Assembly: GCF_000478825.2 (NCBI RefSeq)
Contig: NZ_CP007542.1
Span: 2,294,001 to 2,358,000, forward strand
Direction of reading: 5' to 3'
Length of the DNA stretch: 64,000 nucleotides
DNA from: Synechocystis sp. PCC 6714
Lineage (GTDB): Bacteria > Cyanobacteriota > Cyanobacteriia > Cyanobacteriales > Microcystaceae
Part shown: positions 27,298 through 36,270 of the stretch, piece by piece
Position numbering within the stretch: position 1 is the stretch's first letter
Layout: each line of letters opens with the position of its first letter
Made by a program: the position numbers and the translations under genes
The notes under the pieces: model-generated
What the model was told of the DNA's origin: nothing
The model's input: the letters and a program-made list of their open reading frames with translations, nothing else
Database searches by the model: none

Positions 27298-28851
27298 TTG
27301 AATCTTTTAACGTTGCTGGCATCAGCCAATAAATTCCGATTTTCTCAATTCAGTCAATATCGGCTCCATTGGATTGTGGCCTTCATCGCCATTGCCCCCT
27401 TAGTTTTTGTTGGTTGCACCACCCGCAGACCCACCACTGTTACCCTTTCCAGTGGCAGTAATATCAGTGCTTATGCTCGCATTGGGGAACAAATTCAAGC
27501 ATCGGCGGCCACCATAGATCTAGTGGTGGAAGATGAAAAGGACTCCCAGGGCTCCCAACAGAATTTACAACGGCTTTTGGAAGAAAAAGTTGATTTTGCT
27601 CTGGTACAATTGGACGTGGCCAGCGAAGCCATGAAGGCTGGGGATGTAGCGGCGGTGGCTATTTTGACTGAAGAGTATGCCCATATTGTTGGCCGTAAAA
27701 GTGACAACATCAAAACCCTAGCGGATTTAGAAGGCAAAAAAATTAACATTGGTCCCCCCGCCAGTGGCATTAACTTCACCGCCACCCGTCTATTTGATTC
27801 CACCAACTTACAAATTCGGCCATTTACAGATTCAGGGCTAGGCCATAGTCTCCAGGCTTTTACAAACCCCAACAGCGGGCTGGATGGCTTAGTCTATGTT
27901 GGCCCCCTCAAAGCCAGCGATGAAGTGCGGGAAAAACTAGCTCTGGTGGGGGACGTCACCTTTGTGCCCCTAAGTGAAAGCTTTATTAACTATCTGACTT
28001 TGCAATTTCCCGAATCCTACCGCAAAGCCTATATTCCCCAGGGAACTTATCGGGCTTTTCCCCCTTTTCCTTCTGAGGACATACTCACCATTTCCACTGG
28101 AGGAGCTTTGTTAACCAGGCCCAACGTGAGTCGAGAAAAGGTGGCCCTGATGACCTGGGCAATTTTTGCTAATTCACGGCAATTTGCCTCTTTTTACCCG
28201 AAGTTAGCGGCGGACAACGGCTCGGTAAATCTTTATGAAGGTTTGCTGTATATCCATCCCGCGGCGATGCGGACCTATCGAGATGGGGACCCCCGCATTG
28301 CTTGGCTGCGTTATATCCAGGAAAATAAGCCCCTCCAGGCCGCTTCAATTATGCTCATCAGCACCACCACCATTGGTTTTTTGCTCCAGGGCTGGCGTAA
28401 ACGGAAAACGGAAAAGTTCTTGGTGGGGCACCGTCAGGCGATCGCCGATCTGCGGCAAGCAGCCGAAGAAAATCCCCAGGAGGCGCTGAAGGAAATTGAA
28501 AGCTTGAAACAGAGCTATCGTTTGATGCTGATTGAAGGTAATCTAGCACCGGATTTATATCAGCAAATTGAGGGTATGAACGAAGTTTTTATCGAGCAAT
28601 GTCGTATGGAAATTAACCGCCAACAGGACAGGGATTTAAACAAAATTATTGGCGGTTTAACCGAAGTACAACAATGGCAGGGTCATAATACACCTTGGAT
28701 GATGGAACATCTACGGCAATGCCAGGAAATTTACCGGGAAATGCTCCTCAAGGGCCATTTGGATTTTCCCACCTACCTTAACCTCTACCAAATGCAACTA
28801 TTGTTGGATATTCTCACCAGTCGCCCCCAGCCTGCCACAGAAAGAGCTTGA
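27298..28851 (+). CDS. TAXI-type TRAP solute-binding protein with membrane anchor and C-terminal extension
   Basis: A 517-residue protein, probably starting at TTG 27298 (no in-frame ATG is near). A hydrophobic N-terminus ends in a lipobox-like VFVGCTT. The TAXI domain (about residues 40-345) shows TLSSGSNISAYARIGEQI and KKINIGPPASGINFTATRL. Then comes a membrane helix (SIMLISTTTIGFLL, near 350-370) and about 145 cytosolic helical residues (KSRYRLMLIEG-like segments). Ordinary TAXI proteins are about 330 residues. No TRAP permease lies nearby, so it may sense rather than transport. Confidence 0.75.
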   Translation: MNLLTLLASANKFRFSQFSQYRLHWIVAFIAIAPLVFVGCTTRRPTTVTLSSGSNISAYARIGEQIQASAATIDLVVEDEKDSQGSQQNLQRLLEEKVDFALVQLDVASEAMKAGDVAAVAILTEEYAHIVGRKSDNIKTLADLEGKKINIGPPASGINFTATRLFDSTNLQIRPFTDSGLGHSLQAFTNPNSGLDGLVYVGPLKASDEVREKLALVGDVTFVPLSESFINYLTLQFPESYRKAYIPQGTYRAFPPFPSEDILTISTGGALLTRPNVSREKVALMTWAIFANSRQFASFYPKLAADNGSVNLYEGLLYIHPAAMRTYRDGDPRIAWLRYIQENKPLQAASIMLISTTTIGFLLQGWRKRKTEKFLVGHRQAIADLRQAAEENPQEALKEIESLKQSYRLMLIEGNLAPDLYQQIEGMNEVFIEQCRMEINRQQDRDLNKIIGGLTEVQQWQGHNTPWMMEHLRQCQEIYREMLLKGHLDFPTYLNLYQMQLLLDILTSRPQPATERA

Positions 28852-28926
28852 TTTGCCCGATTGGACTTGGGGAGGAGCTAATATTTTGACCCGATTCAGC
28901 CCTCAATCAATCTGGATCCATTGGCA

Positions 28927-31900
28927 CTAGCCAAACTCCAGGCTAAGTTGCACAAAGGGTTGATTCGGCTCTGTTTTTCTGGGGAAACCCTGCAATTTTT
29001 GCCAGTAATCAGCCATCCATTGTTCTGAACTACCGGGACATTGGCGATCGCCTTGGAGCCAAGCTTGGAAGACCTTTTCTCGGCCATCCTGGGGACAGGT
29101 GATTTGATAAATCCGCACCCGTTTTTTCTCTATAGTTTTCGTGCGGGTCAATTGGATGCCAAAGCCCAGCTTTTCTAGGAAGCGACGGACAATGGTGATG
29201 GGGCTAGCATTTTTCGCTAAACCAATGCCCACCACTGTTTTAATATCATCCCGGTTAGCCAAGGCCAATTGGCCCAAGGCGATTAAATCTTCATCTAGGG
29301 CGCATAACTCCCGTTGGGGATGGCCCAGCAGGATGGGAATGCCGATAATGTCATAGGTGCCGATAATGGCCCCTAACTGGGAACCGTTAAAGTCTGGGAG
29401 AAAGAGACTGCCTTGCCCTTGATCCAATAGTAAACGGGCAATTTTGGCATCCCGATCGCCAAGGAATGGTCGGCCTAGAGTGAGAAAATAATGCCAGCGC
29501 AGTTTTTGGTACCAATTTTGGTCATCTTTTTGTACCAGATCCGCCGTCACGGGGATACCATAGCGTTGGGCCAGTTCATAGCGTCGCAAACTGTGTCTTT
29601 CTTGGCCATTTTTCACCAATCTTTTCTTTAACTGTTGATATTCCGGCTCTGTTAAAGGTTTAGCAGTGGCGATCGCCTGGCAGTCGGCCAGGTAGTTTTG
29701 GGCCCGCACTGCTTCAATGGCCTGTTGCAAAGGCTGAGGGGCCACCGTACTAAGGGGGTGGTCTGGATCGCTAGGGAGAACATGCAAGGACGGTAAAGCC
29801 GGGGGCGGCCCCAATAACCGATGCCCTTCCTGGTGCAGAAGTCCAAGAATGGATTCTCGGTAATTGACCATGGCCAAGTTAATCCGCACCGCCATTTTGG
29901 CCCAGCAGAGCAAAGATTCCGCCTGGAAACCGGTGTCTAAATCGTCCAAATTATCCAGGTCCGATTGTTGCAACAACCGGATGTTGACCTCCGTTAAGCG
30001 ATGGCCGGCGGTGAGGAATTTGCTGATGGTGGTGGCTCCGTTGCCCACTTGGTTAAAGCCATAGCTAGCGGCCCAGAGGTAACGGGGAATGTTCTGGCGA
30101 ATGCGGCCAAGGGATTGGCAAACGGAAGTGGCGGTTTGGATGCCCTGGGCAATGCCCCACACGGAGGTGAAATGATTTTGTAGATCAATGCTGATCCCTG
30201 TTTCCACTGCGGGACTGCTGAGCACAATGTCATAGTTGGCCAACACCGAGTTGAGATTAGTCAAGCTGCCATGGGCTGGATGATTGGGATCTGACAGCGA
30301 TTCCGCATCAATACGTAAAATGCGGCGATCGGGAAACTGCTTTTTCAGATAAGCTTCCAGGTTGCGGGTGCCCCAGGCACTGGTGAGTTTTTGGGCGGAT
30401 AAGCAAACAAAAGGTTTACCCCCTTCCCGGATATGGTGCAATAGTTGTTTGACCAATTGCTTGGGATCATTTTCCCCAAAGTGATAAATGGGCCAAGCTT
30501 CCCGTTCCCCCGGTTGCCAATGGTTACGGATCACGTAGGGTTGGATCGGAATGCCGCTCAGGCTAATGAGGTAATCCAGGGAAACATCGGTTAAATCCGC
30601 ATCGGCCACATAAATTTGCCCTTCTCCCCCTAGGCTATGTTGCAATAGTTGCTTAAGGTTACGGAGAATGGCCACCCGCTGACGACGGCAGGTGTCGGAA
30701 TTAAGCCCATGCCAGAGCACCTGCTCCACTTCATCAATGATAATTAGGCAATCCTGCCACTGTTCCGGGTCAAACTGGGCTTGGGAATGGCCATGGAGGG
30801 AGTCAATACAGAGACCAAAACCCCTTTGGCGAGCTAGGGGAGAAAGGGGGAAATCCCCTAGGTAGGGCAACTGAAAACGGTGACAGAGTTCCTGCACTAA
30901 ACGGATGCGGTGGCCAATTACCAGTACCGGTCTGTGTTCTGCCTGGGCCTGGCGGACAATGCGGGCCAGAAATTCAGTTTTGCCCGTGCCCTTTGGTGAT
31001 CGTAGGGCAATTAATTTTTCTTCGGCGGGAATAGTTAAAGTAGGCAAATAGCGGGCATTGACTTCTGTGCCCCGGTTATGGGTCAGCCGATTGAGCCGGT
31101 GGGCTTTCCAGATTTCCAGCGGCAGGGCTTTACTAACCAACTGTTGCAAGTAATCACTACCTTGGTGGGCAATTACGTCGTCAATTCCTTTGCCCAGGCG
31201 GTGATCCCATTGCAGGACTTTGACTTCACACCCCTGGCGGCTAAACAAATAGCCCAACCGTTGAATGGCCAGATTCACCTGCTGAATGGTTTTAGCCTTG
31301 CTGTCTTGGTCAAAGGCAATCAAAATCTGTCTCTGGGGAGTGGCTAATTTGCCCAGGGCCGGAATTAATTGACATTTACCGATGCGTTGCCCTTGATCAT
31401 CCCTGGGGGTGCGGTAACCATTGTGGATTCCTGGTAAGGCGATCGCCCCGTAACCGGCCGTGAGTAGAGCCCCAGCTTTTTTTGCCCCTTCTGTAATTAC
31501 CAGGGGAATTTCCGGATGGCCCATCAACCATTGCCAAAAACCTAAATCCGGTTGGTCTGGATCTTGATCCTCCTCTGTAAGCACTACCCCAGCTTTGGCA
31601 GCAATCCTTTCCCAGAGATGTAGGGGCACCCGCAGGGCAAAAATTCCCGTAGGGGTTTTCGGAGGATGCTCATATTTAATGGTCTTACTGCTTTCCCCAT
31701 CCTGCCTCGGGCGATCGGGTTTAAAACAACCCCATAAATCTTTTTCTCCGGACAGTAAATCAATGCCGGAACACCACCAGCCCCCCGCAGCTATGTGGGC
31801 ATAACGTTTCAGCAAGCCATCACTAACCCGGCCATCATTACGACGCTGGATCGCATCGGCATAAAGCAAATGTTGGGCGGGGGCATCCCCCAGCAGGGGA

Positions 31901-31998
31901 GTGACATTAAGACGGGTCAGTTGGTCATCTACACAACTTTGCCGCCATTCTTGCAAGTGATTCATTCTGCCATCGGTCTTGCCGGGGCAAGACTCCAT
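28927..31998 (-). CDS. Plasmid-type replication protein, CyRepA1/DUF3854 family
   Basis: A 1023-residue protein (an ATG at 31965 is an alternative start). N-terminal third: a DUF3854/Toprim-like primase part with IPLVITEGAKKAGALLTAGYGA and ILIAFDQDSKAKT (about residues 175-260), and GKGIDDVIAHQG. Middle: a helicase-type ATPase with Walker A SPKGTGKTEFLARIV (about 333), Walker B IIIDEVEQVLWHGL (about 420), and later SSPAVETGISIDLQNHF and QSLGRIRQN, which look like helicase motifs V-VI. This layout is that of the replication initiator CyRepA1 of cyanobacterial plasmids. Here it sits among chromosomal genes. Confidence 0.82.
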   Translation of the reverse strand: MESCPGKTDGRMNHLQEWRQSCVDDQLTRLNVTPLLGDAPAQHLLYADAIQRRNDGRVSDGLLKRYAHIAAGGWWCSGIDLLSGEKDLWGCFKPDRPRQDGESSKTIKYEHPPKTPTGIFALRVPLHLWERIAAKAGVVLTEEDQDPDQPDLGFWQWLMGHPEIPLVITEGAKKAGALLTAGYGAIALPGIHNGYRTPRDDQGQRIGKCQLIPALGKLATPQRQILIAFDQDSKAKTIQQVNLAIQRLGYLFSRQGCEVKVLQWDHRLGKGIDDVIAHQGSDYLQQLVSKALPLEIWKAHRLNRLTHNRGTEVNARYLPTLTIPAEEKLIALRSPKGTGKTEFLARIVRQAQAEHRPVLVIGHRIRLVQELCHRFQLPYLGDFPLSPLARQRGFGLCIDSLHGHSQAQFDPEQWQDCLIIIDEVEQVLWHGLNSDTCRRQRVAILRNLKQLLQHSLGGEGQIYVADADLTDVSLDYLISLSGIPIQPYVIRNHWQPGEREAWPIYHFGENDPKQLVKQLLHHIREGGKPFVCLSAQKLTSAWGTRNLEAYLKKQFPDRRILRIDAESLSDPNHPAHGSLTNLNSVLANYDIVLSSPAVETGISIDLQNHFTSVWGIAQGIQTATSVCQSLGRIRQNIPRYLWAASYGFNQVGNGATTISKFLTAGHRLTEVNIRLLQQSDLDNLDDLDTGFQAESLLCWAKMAVRINLAMVNYRESILGLLHQEGHRLLGPPPALPSLHVLPSDPDHPLSTVAPQPLQQAIEAVRAQNYLADCQAIATAKPLTEPEYQQLKKRLVKNGQERHSLRRYELAQRYGIPVTADLVQKDDQNWYQKLRWHYFLTLGRPFLGDRDAKIARLLLDQGQGSLFLPDFNGSQLGAIIGTYDIIGIPILLGHPQRELCALDEDLIALGQLALANRDDIKTVVGIGLAKNASPITIVRRFLEKLGFGIQLTRTKTIEKKRVRIYQITCPQDGREKVFQAWLQGDRQCPGSSEQWMADYWQKLQGFPRKTEPNQPFVQLSLEFG

Positions 31999-32218
31999 AT
32001 CTAGTGTGCGGGGAGTCTTATTGTAGGGGCAAAACGCTAAATGTGGTAGTAGCTAAAATGTTTAAATTCCGGTAATTTCCGCCTCGACCGGTTCTTGGGC
32101 TTCGTTTACCACGGCGGAACTTAATCTTAGTCCAGTTTGCGCTCCGGCGATCGCCGAATTGACTTTGGGCCGAAAAGGAAAACCGTGTACAGTTAAGCAA
32201 AAGCTTTGGTACCAGACT
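31999..32218. promoter_or_regulatory. Divergent intergenic region
   Basis: 220 bases between the leftward replication protein and the rightward beta-helix gene. It holds one HIP1 site (GGCGATCGCC near 32147) and a short hairpin-prone C/G stretch. Open frames cross it in both directions but have no domain content. No iteron-like direct repeats, which would mark a plasmid origin, were seen. Confidence 0.4.
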
Positions 32219-35065
32219 ATGGCAAACTTTACCGTTGCAAATCTCAATGACTCCGGTGCCGGTTCCCTACGACAGGCAATTTTAGATGCCAACCTCAACC
32301 CTGGCGCTGACGTAATTAGTTTCAATGTTACCGGCTCCATTAATCTTCTTTCAGCTCTGCCAGACATCATCGGTGAGTTGGCCATTGACGGCACCACAGC
32401 CCCGGGCTTCAACGGTATTCCTTTGGTAGCAATCAATTTCAACAACAATCCTGGTCTTAAATTTACTAGTCTGAACGGCAATGGGTCGGCGGGCTCCCAG
32501 CTCCTCGGTCTAAGTATTGTCAACAGTAGTACGAATGGCGTTACCGTTGAAGTTGATAACATTACCATTCAGGGTAACTACATTGGCGTAGATTTAGATG
32601 GCCAAACTGTCCGGGGAAATCGGGGAGATGGAATTTTTCTCGGTAGTCAAACGGGCCAGCATCTAATCGGTACTACCAGCAGTGCTAGCGGTCAGTTTCA
32701 GCTTTCCAATGTAATTTCCGGCAACCTAGGTAATGGTATCCACTTAGCAGGTTCATCTAACAACCGGATCTCGATGAACTACATCGGGACTGATGTAACA
32801 GGACAGATCAAGCTAGGCAATGGCCTGAATGGAATTCTAGTTACCCAAGGTTCCAGTAATAACCTCATTGGTGGTTTTGAAACCGGCGGCAATAACCCTG
32901 TGAATGCAGGGCCCTTTGGGGATGGCAGCCCCGTTGTATTTGTCGTCCCCCCCCAGGGAAATTTAATTTCCGGCAACACGGGCAATGGCGTTTTAATTGA
33001 CCAACAATCGGAATCTAACACCCTAGCGGGTAATTTCATTGGCACTGTTGCAAACGGTAATTCTGCTTTGGGTAATGGGGGAGATGGGGTTGCCATCAAC
33101 GAGGCCGATAACAATTCACTATTAGGAACAACTTTTGTTCAAAATCCCTTCGTTTTTTATAACGTAATCAGCGGCAATGGCGGTAATGGTCTGCGGGTGA
33201 CCAATGCCGATAATATTACTATTCATGCCAATTTTTTGGGGGTTGGTGCTAATAATGCCACCATTGTTAGTAATGGCTTAAATGGCTTGGTGGTGGAGGG
33301 AAATTCTACCAATACCACCTTGGGGGGAGTGATTCCCTTGGGCAATGTCATTGCAGGTAATACCCTCAACGGGGTGGAAGTTAAAGATGAGGTTACTGGC
33401 TTTATTTCCTTCAATACTTTTGGCGGTTTATTTGCTTTCAGCACTGCGGCACCAAACGGTCAAGATGGAATTTTAGTTACTTCCACCGGTGGGAACAACA
33501 CCATCCGCACTAATGTATTTTCCGGTAATATTGGCAACGGCATTCATCTCACAGGAAACGCCACCGGGGTAACCATCGATCCCAATGTTGTGGGGGCTAG
33601 CACTTTCGGTAATAGTCCATTACCCAATGGGGGCCATGGGGTTGTAATCAGTGGTAATGCTAACAATAATTTTATTGGTGGTTTTGAGAATCAAACTCCT
33701 TCAGTTATCCCGCGTAATTTATTTTCCGCCAATGGCGGTTACGGTTTAGTTATCGCCGACCAGGCCCATAACAATACGGTGATCAATTCCCAATTGGGAG
33801 GAGGATTTGAGACTGACCTTCCCCTCGGTAATGGCTTGGGGGGATTGTTAATTACCGGCCAAGCTTTTAACAATATCATCGGTGGTTTTCCTACCTCCGG
33901 AGTCTCTGATGACCCCCAGGCGATCGCCAAAAATAACAATGGCTCTGGTTTCATCCTTAACACCACGGGCACAGGGAATCAATTGATTAGTAATCTGGCG
34001 CAAAATAACAGCGGCGCCGGGTTTGCGGCGATCGGCAGTAATGGCAATACATTGGTCGGCAACGAATCCCTAACGAATGACGGCTACGGCTACAGCTTTC
34101 TCAATAGTCCTTTGGTAGATAACACATTTAACGACAACCAGGGAATAAATAATAATCTAGGAGAAACCCAAGTTGCCAATGGCTGGATTAATGGTTTAGC
34201 TAGTCAAGCGGTGGGAGTCAATAGCTTTTCCTTAACCGAAACCACCGATCTAACCGTGGCCCGCACCGACAGTACCGGAGGCACTTTTACGTTTGGTTTG
34301 ACCAATGGCATCATTAGCCTTACCTTACTCAACGATGCCCAGGCTAGTAGTACCAATGCTTTGACCGTTGAGAAAGTTTATTCTGATGACACCAGCAACA
34401 ATTGGATTACTTCCGAAGGGCAAGCTTTTGGCGCTACGGCAGTGCAATCTGTCGACACCGGCACCTGGACGCCCTTTGCCCAGGATAGTGATGGTAATCA
34501 ATTGGCATTGACCAGTTTGTTAGTGGAGGGAAACAATGCCACAGCCACCTTTGTCGGGGGGGTAACTGCTAGTTTTAGCTTACCTAATACAGGGACTAAT
34601 ACTAACTTTGTCGGGCAATCGGCGCCTCTCACCGTCCGTCGCCTGGCGGGCAACGAAAATGGACTGGCTTTCTACCGCACTGATGATTTAACGGGGGCAG
34701 TCAATGGACTTTTACCGGGACAGAGTGGTTATTTAGCGGCTGCTTTTGCCCAGGCGCAAAATGAGAGTTTAGTGTTCTCGGCGGCCCAATTGCCAGCTTT
34801 TCAGGGTACTCAGGGCTTTGCCTTAGGATTGGATGCCACCGCCAACTACGGTATTCTACTTTTGCCCCAGGACAATATTAATACTGCTTTTAGTTCCTAC
34901 TCTGCTGCCAACCCAGGGAGAGTGGCCCAGTTTCAGACCTTTGGCAGTATTGGTGGACGGCTAACCATTGGCATTGAAGATATTGCTGTTAATTCTGGGC
35001 TATCAGACCGGGATTATAACGACCTGATTTTAACTTTGGCCGCTGGTAACATCGGAGGAATTTAG
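32219..35065 (+). CDS. Large beta-helix protein with C-terminal DUF4114
   Basis: About 948 residues from ATG 32219. The start NLNDSGAGSLRQAILDANLNPG is a CSLREA-type motif. Residues about 60-680 are degenerate repeats such as GNVIAGNTLNGVEV, NLISGNTGNGVLID and NNFIGGFE that predict a right-handed parallel beta-helix (NosD-like). The C-terminus (about 810-948) is a DUF4114 domain ending IGIEDIAVNSGLSDRDYNDLILTL, a probable calcium-binding G-x-x-D-x-D-Y-N-D motif. There is no N-terminal signal peptide, so export by a type I system through the C-terminus is likely. A cell-surface or extracellular role is inferred. Confidence 0.75.
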   Translation: MANFTVANLNDSGAGSLRQAILDANLNPGADVISFNVTGSINLLSALPDIIGELAIDGTTAPGFNGIPLVAINFNNNPGLKFTSLNGNGSAGSQLLGLSIVNSSTNGVTVEVDNITIQGNYIGVDLDGQTVRGNRGDGIFLGSQTGQHLIGTTSSASGQFQLSNVISGNLGNGIHLAGSSNNRISMNYIGTDVTGQIKLGNGLNGILVTQGSSNNLIGGFETGGNNPVNAGPFGDGSPVVFVVPPQGNLISGNTGNGVLIDQQSESNTLAGNFIGTVANGNSALGNGGDGVAINEADNNSLLGTTFVQNPFVFYNVISGNGGNGLRVTNADNITIHANFLGVGANNATIVSNGLNGLVVEGNSTNTTLGGVIPLGNVIAGNTLNGVEVKDEVTGFISFNTFGGLFAFSTAAPNGQDGILVTSTGGNNTIRTNVFSGNIGNGIHLTGNATGVTIDPNVVGASTFGNSPLPNGGHGVVISGNANNNFIGGFENQTPSVIPRNLFSANGGYGLVIADQAHNNTVINSQLGGGFETDLPLGNGLGGLLITGQAFNNIIGGFPTSGVSDDPQAIAKNNNGSGFILNTTGTGNQLISNLAQNNSGAGFAAIGSNGNTLVGNESLTNDGYGYSFLNSPLVDNTFNDNQGINNNLGETQVANGWINGLASQAVGVNSFSLTETTDLTVARTDSTGGTFTFGLTNGIISLTLLNDAQASSTNALTVEKVYSDDTSNNWITSEGQAFGATAVQSVDTGTWTPFAQDSDGNQLALTSLLVEGNNATATFVGGVTASFSLPNTGTNTNFVGQSAPLTVRRLAGNENGLAFYRTDDLTGAVNGLLPGQSGYLAAAFAQAQNESLVFSAAQLPAFQGTQGFALGLDATANYGILLLPQDNINTAFSSYSAANPGRVAQFQTFGSIGGRLTIGIEDIAVNSGLSDRDYNDLILTLAAGNIGGI

Positions 35066-35114
35066 TAGCAAGGTCAAAGTTTATCGCTGATCTTTGGGGA
35101 TCAAAGTTCATGGA

Positions 35115-36101
35115 TCAATGGGATCTGGGACTAACGGCCATCAATTCGGCAATGGTTTGGCAGTGAGCTGGTAGGCCTAGTTGGGCTGGAGCAACGGGGT
35201 CGGGATAGGTGAAATGGCGATAATCGAGGCAAAACCTATCCCATTCCGCCATTTGAATGCGAAACAGCTTGATAAAAACATTAGCCAGGGTGAGGGACAG
35301 TGGAATTTGAAAATAAATTTTCTGGTGGTGATATTGGCAAACTTGGCGGATGCCCTCCGTGGCGGTGAGGGGAGCATTACCTAACACCACATCAATTCTG
35401 GCCCCAGGGGGATGGTCAACGTAATAGGCCACTACCCGAGCTATATCTCTACCGTGGATAAAGTGGAAACTACCATCGGCCCGGAACCAACGAATCAAAG
35501 GTAACCAGCGCAGAATTTCCCCCAATCCCCCAGAAAGGTGGGAATAGGGTTTACCGGGTTCGCCGCCAAAAACCAGGGTGGGGTAAACCACGGTGATTTT
35601 ATTGGCCATGGCCTCAGTGATAGGTGATACCTCCGGCAAGGAACTATGGTGGGATTCCAATGCCTGATGACAGAGATACTTAGTACGGATATAGTCGGTG
35701 CCCAAACTACCCGCTTCCGGTAATGGTTGCCCCTGGCGATCAAGGATGCTGGCGGTGGAAAAGTAAATTACCTGTTCGCACCGTTCCGGGTTGAGCAAAT
35801 TGATCAAAGTTAGGGTTTTGACCACGTTGATGTTGTAGGTCTCCTGGCGATCGCCCCAACTGGTGGCAATGAGAATGGCGCAGTCTATGGTTTGCAGCAG
35901 ATCTTTGTGGGCTTCAATATTGCCCATATCGCCGGGGATTAAATGGATATTGCTCCGCAACTGGGGGTCAAATTGCAACTTGTCTGGATTTCTCACCAGC
36001 AGGAACAGTTCGTGGTCTGTGCCTTGGATTAATTCATCGGCTAAGTAGTGGCCAATGCAACCACTGATCCCGGTGATAAAAATTCGTTTTAAATTAACCA
36101 T
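35115..36101 (-). CDS. NAD(P)-dependent epimerase/dehydratase (extended SDR)
   Basis: A 328-residue Rossmann protein. N-terminal RIFITGISGCIGHYLADEL has the GxxGxxG of extended SDRs. DMGN and CAILIATSW follow, and FSTAS then YIRTKYLCHQAL supply the Ser and YxxxK of the catalytic triad. The C-terminal half holds the substrate part (TLVFGGEPGKPYSHLSGG). Such enzymes modify nucleotide sugars, flavonoid-like compounds or polyketides; the substrate is not predictable. It stands alone, convergent with the beta-helix gene. Confidence 0.82.
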   Translation of the reverse strand: MVNLKRIFITGISGCIGHYLADELIQGTDHELFLLVRNPDKLQFDPQLRSNIHLIPGDMGNIEAHKDLLQTIDCAILIATSWGDRQETYNINVVKTLTLINLLNPERCEQVIYFSTASILDRQGQPLPEAGSLGTDYIRTKYLCHQALESHHSSLPEVSPITEAMANKITVVYPTLVFGGEPGKPYSHLSGGLGEILRWLPLIRWFRADGSFHFIHGRDIARVVAYYVDHPPGARIDVVLGNAPLTATEGIRQVCQYHHQKIYFQIPLSLTLANVFIKLFRIQMAEWDRFCLDYRHFTYPDPVAPAQLGLPAHCQTIAELMAVSPRSH

Positions 36102-36270
36102 CTCAAGACACTCCCCAGAAATAAATAAATTTTGCTCAGCTTAAAAGCCTGTTGATGTTGACAGAGTTTGTGTTCGCCTGACAAACTGACCCACTAAAAC
36201 TCTGGCCATACTGGAGAATTTTGATTACATTTCCCCAAATTTGGGATAGGAGTACGTTTTAAATACACTC

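Noticed and set aside
28900-32300. Possible plasmid origin (iterons) around the CyRepA1-type gene
   Set aside because: No tandem direct repeats or A/T-rich origin-like segment were visible on either side.
32062-32568. 168-codon minus-strand frame antisense to the beta-helix gene start
   Set aside because: Most of it mirrors the repetitive plus-strand gene. Its only protein-like part is the last 34 residues, and no family was recognised.
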